DNA from: Ascaphus truei
Taxonomy: Eukaryota > Chordata > Amphibia > Anura > Ascaphidae
Length of the DNA: 64,000 nucleotides
Direction: 5' to 3'
Assembly (NCBI GenBank): GCA_036426205.1
Contig: CM071568.1
Span: forward strand, 227,300,777 to 227,364,776
The notes beneath the pieces were generated by a model. It had not been told where the DNA came from, searched no databases, and saw only the letters and a list, made by a program, of their open reading frames with translations. Positions 55,572 through 64,000 of this stretch are shown here, one piece after another. Numbering within the stretch: position 1 is the stretch's first letter; each line of letters opens with the position of its first letter. The position numbers and the translations under genes are program-made.

Positions 55572-58500
55572 TCTCTCTCTCCTCTTCTTCTCTCATCTCT
55601 CTCTCTCTCTTCTCTCTCTGTGTGTGTCCTCTCTCTCTGTGTGTGTGGTGTGGTGTGTTGTGTGTGTTTGTGTGTGTGTGTGTGGTGGTGTGTGTGTGTG
55701 TGTGGTGTGCGTAGTATCTACGTGTCCCCCTTCCCCAAAGTCACCACAAGTCACCCCTCCGCTCTCCCTCTCTACCCCGACCTCCATCTTACACCACCCC
55801 ACCCCCCTCACCACCCACGCCACTCCCCCAACTCACCCTCTCCCGCCCCCCACCCACTCACCCTCTCCTGGGCCTGCAAAATGTCTCTGTAAAAGTGCTA
55901 TGTAAAACTAGCACGCTATACAAGAACAAAGCCATTATTAATTTTAATAAACATTGAATTGTACACATTCCATACACACCAAAATTAATATACCATATTG
56001 TTTACAGTATCTATATATACAGATTATGAATTTTAAATGAGTTGTTAATATTTAACATTAACTACACACGTGCAATGGAATAAGGTTTCATTAATTAATT
56101 CTGAGCTACTCTCCTTTTCTGCTGCTGCTGCTGCTCTGTCAGTTCTGTGCGGAAGATCATGTGACCAGGCAATGACTGATACATTTGTGCTCCATGCTCG
56201 TGCACGGCTGTGGTGGGGGCAGGACTCACAAAGGGGTGTGCCAGAGCCTGTTACAGAAAAGAAGGGGGTGTGCCTTTCTAAAGGGTTGCTATAGAAACAA
56301 AAATGCTCGTTACATTAGAATACATAAAAAATTGTCTTTCAAAGTTGTTTTTAAAAAAAAAAAGAAAATGCTACAAGTATTTTCTCACAGTACAGAACTG
56401 ATTTATTAAAAAAAAAACACACATGCAGGATATTGACTGAACTGTAGCTTTAATGCACCATTTAGGTGACCCAGTGCTGGCAGTTCTTATGCATGACCTG
56501 CTATGTGCGGTAGTTTGTTTAATGAAGCACAGCTAAAGTTCTGATGCCACAGGCAAGGTACATGGATACTAGGAAACTTTATGGGACAGATGTTATTTAC
56601 AGTAAACATACTTTACCTCCTGTCACGGTTGCTGTTTTAGTATGATTCATGGATGCATGCTGACTGCTATTCTTACATCTTGCCTATTCTCAGTACAGTA
56701 CTTCCTATATCGCCAAAATACAAAGGGAACTTTTTGTACTGAAAGAGGGTTTCAGGAAACGTTACATGTGTTTGATGATCTTTGTGTGAAGGAACATATC
56801 CCTTTGCAAGCTTTATTAGAGTTGTAATGAGCTTCTCCATGAAAAAAACAAAATAAAGCAAACAAGCGGTGGCGTATATTCTTTTAAATTTGAGCCTAAC
56901 ATCAAATGGCTCATCCATAAATAGCACCAGACATAAAATAACGCTGCTTTCATACAGCGATCAGCATGGACTTGGATAATGGCTTATTTATCATCTGTGT
57001 TTGAGACTGCGAATAATAATTTATAATAGTGTAAAAAAAAAAAAAAGCACTGGCAGGTCTTTCAATAAAATGTGTGCTCTGGATCGTAAAACAAAATGTA
57101 AAGGCCAGTGGTGTAATGGAGAGAAAAATGGATCTAATAAATGGGAATAGGTTTTGTAGTTGGCATTTTATGCAATGAATCAAAAGGCTCCGTATATGCC
57201 TGTGGCTTGGAGATCTGACCAGGGAATGCACAGTACAGAACATGCCGGAAGTGTTATTTGGAGACAGCATGTTGTGATATTGCAGTATACACTGCCATGT
57301 ATGGAGTGATAAATGTGTGATTTCAGTCTAATTTACAAATGTATGTACCAGACTTCAATACTTATCATTTGGACCTTACGAAGTTTGCAAAGCGTTTGCA
57401 CCATCTTTACGTTTTTGTTTTCGGTACCTAAAGTGAAAAGTCCTCCCATTGCATCAGACAATGGTTATTTGCAGCTATTGGTGACTGAATTTGAGCTATT
57501 AATGCCTACAAAACTGTCTGAATTCCCTACGGGCAATTGTGCCCAGCCGTTTCATGTCAGAATGCAGATTGGTTTAATAATGTATTACTTGTAACAAGAG
57601 AACTGATATATCATTTCAATAAGCATGTGGCTTGTGATTTATGTCCCATAATTGTTTAACAAATAGTTTGGTTTTTTTTTCCAGCTCCCTTGGTGGGGAT
57701 TTGGGAGGGAAATTCCCTGCCTGAGAAATCTTTCACTGCTTACACTTGGTGGTCATTTTGTAGACCCCACTCTTTCTCTCCCCTCTCCCCCCCCCCCCCC
57801 CCCCCAGGTGAGCATCCTATATAATTTAAGGCTCATACATTGCAATGTGTACAAGTATTTCCATGATGGGTCTTTTTAGAAATGGGTGTTTTAAGATGCA
57901 TACAAAAATAAAAATATTTTTTCATCCCACAAACAACTTTCAGAAGTAAAAAGGATGAGTTTGTTCCTTTAACAATGAGAGCAGAAAACTACTTCCTGTT
58001 TAAAAAAATAAAATAATAAGTTGTACTTTGTCTTTTTAGTTTTTAGTTTTGTTGTTGGAGAAATTTCTCCCTTTCAGGGACCCTAGTTGGGTTCTTAGGG
58101 TTCACATTTCATAGTCGGTGCACGGTAATGATTCCTTTCTTGGTACGAGCAAAAGGCACACTAGTGATTAAATAATGTTATTTTCCTATGACAGATATGG
58201 TGCTAATATCTTTGTCTGTAGTTTATTAGCTAATATCCAGCCGAGGTAATTTGTAAACCAACTCTGAAGTTTGAAAGAAGTAGCAATAATATGGGAAAAC
58301 AGATGGGACATGTAAACATTTTGATATATTTAACCGTTAACCTATTCTACGTATCTTACTAAATGGCGTGCCGCCCGCTATCTTCAAGCCGCCACGTGAG
58401 GTATGGGGGGGGGAGGGAGGGAATGGCGTGCCGCCCGCTATCTTCATGCCCCCAAAGCCGCTGCGGGGGGTAAGATGCAGGGGGGGAAATGCAGGCCTGC

Positions 58501-58790
58501 CCGCCCGCTATCTTAAGGCCTCCGCCTGAGGTATGGGGGCTGCGGGGGGTGGGGGTAGTGGGAGATGTCACTAAATAACCCACCCAGTCACTAAATAACC
58601 CACCCACCCAGTCACTAAATAACCCCCCCCCCCTTGCCCCTGCCTTCCTCCCCCCTTGCCCCTTCCTTCCTCCCCCCTCCTGCCCCTGCCTTTCACCCCC
58701 CGCCCCTGCCTTTCACCCACCACCTCACACCCCTTCCCACCATAGTGGGACCGCCACACCGCACTCAACAGCCACTCGCCGACTCACAAT
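54991..58790. other. Non-coding middle of duplicated segment, copy 2
   Basis: Counterpart of 41051-45750. It contains a GT/CT microsatellite (55505-55715), an L2-type tail (GCAAAATGTCTCTGTAAAAG near 55875), a TTAA-MITE relative ending at 56454 (GACTGAACTGTAGCTTTAA), poly-C (57788-57805) and short C-rich repeats at 58560-58735. No exon was recognised. Confidence 0.5.
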
Positions 58791-58958
58791 AACTTTACAA
58801 TAAACCATTTTTAAACAACATCGGATTACATTTTCTTCCATGTTTCTTTTCAACATTATTATACAACCTTTCCACCAAATACTCAACCTATTCTTACCCT
58901 ATTTAGAAATACTACCTATTACGGATTTACATCCCGGGCAACGCCGGGTATATCAGCT
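58790..58958 (+). mobile_element. Helitron-like 3' terminus, copy 2
   Basis: The hairpin CCCGGGCAACGCCGGG (58933-58948) is followed by TATATCAGCTA ending at 58958. Similarity to copy 1 stops at this base. Confidence 0.6.
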
Positions 58959-60702
58959 ACTTTATACTATAAAGCCTTTCAGCACGACAGTGTTGCATCT
59001 TCCTTCAAAATGCATTTAAAGCTGGATTATTAGACATAGTTTCGCTATAAATTAATTATTCTCTGTTTAGGATTCTGGCTCCCTGATTCCCCTACATCCA
59101 GGTTAAATGTGATATCTACCTGTAGATCAGACAAATGACAATGACTTCATTGTATTATAAAGAACTTTCTTGCTAGTTTTTAGTTGTTGGAACTTACACA
59201 AAAATATACTTCAAGATTCTCCACATCTTCCTTTTGATATTCAAGTACCTCCTGCATGCTCCTGCAAATAAGGATACAAAAGGTCATTCTACAATACATT
59301 TTCAATGAGGGCGACCATTAAGAACCTTCTAGTGTTCAACAGTAGGTACTGCAACCATTCAGATTCTAGTTAGAGAACAACTACAAATCATCTGTGAACT
59401 GGAAAATTCTTGCTCTTAAAAGGTGCAATCCCTTGAACCTGAGATAAAAGTGGCATTTCTTAGGCTACGGCCCTGGTCCTCTCTGCTGCACGTGCGCCTG
59501 GCAGCATGGCGGTGCCGCGATCGGCGGTTTGTAGGGAGCTCCAGGGGAGCGCGGGGGGGGGGGGGGGGGGAGTCATGATGGGGCATATCTTCTCTGCCAT
59601 TGGCTGCGCGCCGCCATGTGACTGCGTCACGGGAAGACAAAATTGTTTGCGTGCCCACACACAGCCACTGGGCCTGCCCCGTAGAGGGCTGTGCTGTGGT
59701 GTGTGGCGAGCACGCCGTAGCGTGCACCGCCGTGACCATCGGGAATCAGCGGGCTTCACAGTGCAGCACTATTGATCAATGAAGTGTTTTCTTTACCCTT
59801 ATCCGACCTTGTCCTTATCAGAGAACAAATACAGATCAGAGGAGGTGGAGAGGGGGACATGCTGAGCACACAGTGGCATACCACATAGGGAGTGGCCAGA
59901 GAAAATCAAACCCCTCCATCATAAATACTTAGGGATGTCAGATTTGGGTACAAAAGGCATCAATCACCCAGAATAAAACCTCTTAAACATGTCAGTGGAA
60001 TTAGTTCAGTTTGTTCTTAGGAGGGTTTGCCCCTTTCATGTCTATACCTGGCTCTCGATAACATTCTGTAAAGCAGAAACACTGAGTGAAGATCCTATAT
60101 TATGTCAAATTAAATACCAGCACATGGAGATCAGATATGCAGAATGATGTGCGAAGAGACCACACATTTTTCATATAAAAGTAGGATGAACATTAATAAT
60201 AGTTATTTTCACTGAAGCTTGGGGGCTTCAAACGTATTGATTGCTACAGGACAACCGAATGGTTCAGATTGAAAAAAAAAAATGCATTACTGCAGCTTTA
60301 AGTCTGCAGAAACGAAATTAGATTTGAAAGAGGTTACGGGAGCAGGCTGTGCACTTGTGGATATGCAGACGTGGAGCCTATATCGTTACAATTGTTATGC
60401 AGGTTTTGAAAACAAACAACCTACATGTTGTTTGTTCTCAAACTCCACATCATAATTTTAATGGCGCTTGACATTTTGCCAACAATGTCCATACTGAATA
60501 TTAAATTAAGTCGCTTCCTTGTGTTGGGGAAAAGTTCACCTCTATTTAAATCAGAGGGACTACAATCTTCTCTAGCACCGGGAAAACACCTTCACAGTAT
60601 ATTAAGTAGGAGTATACAGTACATGGGAGTGTATTTGTGAGCTCATGGAAAATGTCAACAAATATGTACAATATCTATGCCCAGATTTACTAAACAGTGT
60701 TA
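58959..60702. other. Unassigned DNA with a CpG-rich repeat block
   Basis: At 59462-59770 a CpG-rich block starts TTAGGCTACGGCCCTGG and includes a 20-base G run. It resembles the CpG-rich MITEs elsewhere but its right end is unclear. A piece of TTAA-MITE end (ACTGCAGCTTTAAG) is at about 60290. No exon was recognised. Confidence 0.4.
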
Positions 60703-61184
60703 CAGGCAGTCCTCGTTTTACAACGCTTCGCTTTACAACGAATGGCTTATCCAACGCTATGCAATGCATACCTATATTCATTTTTACAACGCCAAAATGG
60801 CTTATCCAACGCTCTTACGACGCTTTGCAACGTTGTGTATGTGTATATATATACACATTCACATAAACATTGTTGCAAAGCGTCGTAAGAGTGTATATAT
60901 ATAATATTATACTATATAATATTATATTATACTATCTAATATATTATTTATTTTGTTATATTATATATATAATACAGTATATACACTATATAATTTATGT
61001 GTGTGCTGCATATCTTATTGCCTGCATAAAATATTTGGTGTATTTTAGTGTTAAAAATGCCTTCAGGAACGGAACCTTTCATTTAAACAGTGTTCCTATG
61101 GGAAAACGTGTTTCGCTTTACAACGTTTCGCTTTACAACGCCATTTTGAGTAACGCATTGTGTCGGATAACCGAGGACTGCCTG
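60703..61184. mobile_element. Tigger/pogo-type MITE, complete
   Basis: The ends are CAGGCAGTCCTCG and CGAGGACTGCCTG, perfect inverted repeats. TA flanks both sides (60701-60702, 61185-61186). Subterminal blocks repeat CGCTTTACAACG in several copies, in the style of Tigger ends. The core is AT-rich and non-coding. The copy at 205-449 belongs to the same family. Confidence 0.85.
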
Positions 61185-62719
61185 TACATCATTAAGCACC
61201 TTATGTTCCACTTATATTTGGCTCTTAGGGTCAAATTTACTGAGCAGGGTTAAGCTGCAAGAGCCTTACGACCCGTTTGCGTGAATGGGACAGAAGATAT
61301 AGCTTGGCACTGCTTAGTAAATATGTTTTGCCTGCTGTTTCCATAATAGAAAGGAATGATAACATGTCTTACTTTCCCATGGTGGGTTGCAGCTCTTTTA
61401 AATCATCCAGAGTTGTTTTTTTACCCAGAAGTTTCTTAAACAAAGCCAATGGAAATGGAAGATAAACAATTTTCTGGTTGAAAATCGCCAGCCCGCACAA
61501 TACACCAAAGTGAAAGTACGTTTTCTTTTTAACTAATGGCTGAAATGGAGAAGACAGTGATTAATAATAACAGTGATTTTCAGGGATAATGTAGTGAAAA
61601 TATGAAACCGATATATTATGTCCATCCACTGGAAGATAAACAGTTTACTGGGATCCCTCAGTGTATTTTACATAATGATTTTTATTCATTTATAAAGTAT
61701 TGCTACTTTTTGGTCTCCTTTGCCTCTCTTTTTGATTCCTATGCCAGTAGATACACCCTACATACAATGTAAAAAATTAGGTCATTCTGTTGCTATATTT
61801 CTTGATAAATGACCCGACAATACATGTCTAAACGGATTTAATTAGTTGTTTGTTGTATATAAAGATCAGGGTGGATTTTCTGACCGGCTGGTATACAAAA
61901 ATTCACAATGTCTTTACTTGTTAGCAGCGTATTATGATACTAATATCATAGAGACTTACCCTGATGGACATAGGCCACTAATTCAGTATGCTATGAAACA
62001 ATCTTCTCCACCCTTGAGAAGATTGTTACCTAATCTACTGTATGAGAATGGAGTTGAACCCTTCTCCAGCACTGGGAAGATGTCTTCACAGCATATTGAG
62101 TATGTGCCATAGGCCTTCGATAGTCTGCAAATCTTTGCCTCCTCGTGCTGGAGAAGATATTAGTCTCACTCACTTGAATAGAGATGAACTATTTTCCGGC
62201 ACTGGGACACGTATTGAATAGGGGCGTTGGATTCAATGGTATTGCTTATTGTACACAGAAGTATTACCACTTTTTAAACGTATACTAAATGATGCTGCAC
62301 AACCTAAATATCTTGATAAATCTACATTTCCTGTACTGATAAGTAGAGTCAAGAAACCTTTTTCGCTAAAGTTTGAATCCCTTGTACAAACTGCCTTTAT
62401 TTTTGCAAGGTCAAACCTTCTAAAAATGGGTCTAAAAAATGAATTTACCTATCTTAAAACCCCCATGAGAAAGCATGCAGAAAGAAAGCCTTTTGCCATG
62501 ACTTTACAGAAGTAAACTCCCAAGTGACCTATACACGTCCCCAAACACGCCTTTATACAATACGTGCAGACACACCTGAGATACCTTGAAAATATGCAAA
62601 GTATATTTAAAGGACTTAAGTGAGAGTATGTCTCTCTCTCGCCCGCCCATCTCTACTGGTGAGTTTAACCCGACTGGTCACGTCCTTGCATTTGACACCC
62701 AATGAATGCTAAAACTTAC
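61185..62719. other. Unassigned DNA next to a coding exon
   Basis: Three open frames of 60-90 codons occur (61277-61465, 61846-62112, 62249-62515) but none shows a recognisable family motif. This may be intron of the minus-strand gene whose exon lies at 62720-62863. Confidence 0.35.
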
Positions 62720-62863
62720 ATGGCTTGGGAACCATATTGGTAACAATGGATCAGAGATAGGGAACATTCCAAAATCAGGGTGCACCATCTCTTCAAACAC
62801 ATAGAGGAACAATTCTCCCATTAAACCATCCATAACAAAGGCGCCCTCCTCTTGGAATTCCAC
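62720..62863 (-). CDS. Internal coding exon of an unrecognised gene
   Basis: On the minus strand an acceptor (CCATTTTTGTTGCAG) precedes 144 bases, which end at a consensus donor (CCAAGCCAT|GTAAGTTTT). The exon is phase 0 at both ends and encodes 48 residues, beginning VEFQEEGAFVMDGLMGELFL and ending FPISDPLLPIWFPSH. The composition (acidic, aromatic, no low complexity), exact phase and strong splice sites make a real exon very likely. The peptide looks like part of a globular or cytosolic protein. I do not recognise the family. No second exon of this gene was found in the window. Confidence 0.7.
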
Positions 62864-63460
62864 CTGCAACAAAAATGGCAGAATTCATACTCATCACATC
62901 TGGGTAGCTTTCTGGTTAGTATAAAACAAAAAACAGCTGATCTATATACAGTAAGGCATAAAAATGTATTTATATACTAAATAAAATGTAAATATCTTGT
63001 GTTCTCTTTTCTCACCTCCTTTTGTATGCAATCCTAATCATCTGCTCACTATTTGCCTGTTGATATTCCTATTCTTAGCATGTTATCACCATGCCAGGTT
63101 CTCCAGTACAGAAGAAATGAAAGATCTCTGCCAATACTGTAGTTGTGGATGACCTATAGTGCCTTTAGCCAGAAAAAAACTTTTGTATTATGGACTTCGC
63201 TGTTGTCTTGAAATGTCCAAAGCACTATAAGTCTTACAGATCTTTCCTTTTAATTCAGATATACTGTAGCGCTTTAATACTTGGATATTGTATGCGGTCG
63301 TCTTATCAATTTAGGTTGAAAATAACTGCCACTTTAATCCTAGTGGTTTTTTTGTGTGGCCCACTGTGCTTTCCCCTTCCTAGCAAAATACCATGTCAGT
63401 ACAGTACTTGTAATGTTTCTCCATCAGTTTTGGTCATTAGGGAAGTGGAATTGCCTAGTC
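62864..63460. other. Unassigned, probably intron of the minus-strand gene
   Basis: No repeat ends or further exon were recognised. Confidence 0.4.
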
Positions 63461-63854
63461 CAGTGGTTTCTAACCTTTTTTACATTGTTCACCCCTGCTA
63501 GAAAATATTTGTTCTGTGAACCCCTAATTAATACATCTTGTTGCCTACTCAGACTATTGCTAACAAAATAGTTTGACCAATCATAGTGTCCTGAGCTTGT
63601 GGAGGGGGGGGGGGTGGAACACGCGCTTAATAAGGCCCCAAACTGCACCTCAGTGTGTAGAGGCATGGGTGGTATAGCTGTAAGGCTGACCATTGCACCT
63701 CAGTGTGTGCACGCTAAGGTGCAGTTTGGGGCCTTACTAAGTGCGCAGTCCCCACACGTGCTCAGGAAGCCACTAAACTGCCTGGGATCCAGTACAGATT
63801 TTGGGGTGTAACCCCCTTGGAGACACCTCATGAACCTCCTGTTGGGAATCACTG
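63461..63854. mobile_element. hAT-type MITE with internal hairpin
   Basis: The ends CAGTGGTTTCTAACC and GTTGGGAATCACTG are inverted with about 11 of 14 matches. Flanks GCCTAGTC and ACCTAGCC agree at six of eight bases. Inside, TAAGGCCCCAAACTGCACCT and its reverse complement (about 63631-63650 and 63718-63739) form a long stem. There is no transposase frame. Confidence 0.7.
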
Positions 63855-64000
63855 ACCTAGCCTAAACTTTGTACCTTTCATCAAGGAAATACTGTAGTAT
63901 GCCTTTCTTGCCAGTGGAGTGTATGCTGATGATTGAAAAGTACTGCTTTAATTAACCTTTCCAATACCAATATACTTAAAAAAAAAAAAAAAAAAAATAT
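63855..64000. other. Window end, A run at 63979-63997
   Basis: Short unassigned sequence ending in a run of about 19 A. It could be the tail of a retroposed element cut by the window edge. Confidence 0.4.

Larger units (their letters stand above)
50018..58958. repeat. Large duplicated segment, copy 2
   Basis: This is the partner of 36018-45947. It begins in an equivalent G tract (50018-50039) but with unrelated flank to its left, and ends at the Helitron-like CAGCTA (58953-58958). The open frames at 50265-50910 are identical in length and sequence to those at 36269-36914. Confidence 0.9.

Noticed and set aside
55073..55905. 213-codon frame and overlapping Cys/Val-rich frames
   Set aside because: Most of the length is a GT/CT microsatellite, and the matching frame in copy 1 is different.
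61846..62515. Two 88-codon plus-strand frames
   Set aside because: No family motif, no clear splice sites, and neutral-looking composition. Insufficient to call exons.

Overview
The window is nuclear DNA from a vertebrate. It has spliced exons with GT..AG borders, a CpG-island promoter, and many interspersed repeats: CR1, L2-like and Tx1/L1-like LINEs, Penelope-like elements (PLEs) with GIY-YIG endonuclease, hAT, Tigger, PIF/Harbinger and TTAA-type MITEs, a Helitron and a CORE-SINE. That repertoire, with a collagen VI alpha-5/6-type gene, fits an amphibian, most likely a frog or toad. The species is an inference.

Layout. 1-5.2 kb holds repeats and unassigned sequence. 5.2-10.9 kb is the main genic part. 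A terminal coding exon of an upstream gene (5218-5342, AATAAA at 5536) lies only about 0.4 kb before the start codon of a collagen VI long-alpha-chain gene (COL6A5-like, + strand). That gene shows a signal-peptide exon, an N1 von Willebrand factor A (vWA) exon, a Thr-rich linker exon and an N2 vWA exon, all open. N3 and N4 vWA exons follow and are broken by many single-base indels. No later exon of this gene was recognised in the remaining 53 kb.

11-24.8 kb is a nest of transposons. A PLE endonuclease fragment comes first, then a Tx1/L1-like C-terminus. After these an L2/CR1-like LINE is split by three insertions: a PLE bracketed by 0.8 kb inverted repeats, a palindromic MITE and a short element. 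Next come two hAT MITEs and a TTAA MITE that sits inside a hammerhead-ribozyme-like motif. 24.9-26.0 kb is promoter-like and CpG-rich, with a possible untranslated first exon, followed directly by a 1.3 kb minisatellite of 48-bp units (26.06-27.37 kb). 28-35 kb contains LINE and SINE tails, two Harbinger-type MITEs and simple repeats. A decayed Helitron with a PIF1-type helicase fragment lies at 35.1-35.6 kb.

36.0-45.95 kb and 50.0-58.96 kb are two copies of one 9-10 kb segment. Both hold a CR1 and a Tx1/L1-like LINE on the minus strand, further MITEs, and a Helitron-like 3' terminus at the right edge. Copy 1 contains a 48-N gap. Before the gap the copies appear identical. After it both carry many small indels, which suggests unpolished long-read sequence and probably an assembly artefact. 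59-64 kb is mostly unassigned, with an intact Tigger-type MITE, one well-bounded minus-strand coding exon (62720-62863) of an unrecognised gene, and a terminal hAT MITE.

The most interesting recurring signal is a set of hammerhead-ribozyme-like motifs (about 0.95, 13.8, 20.5, 23.4 and 24.3/24.8 kb), two of them inside or beside Penelope-like elements.
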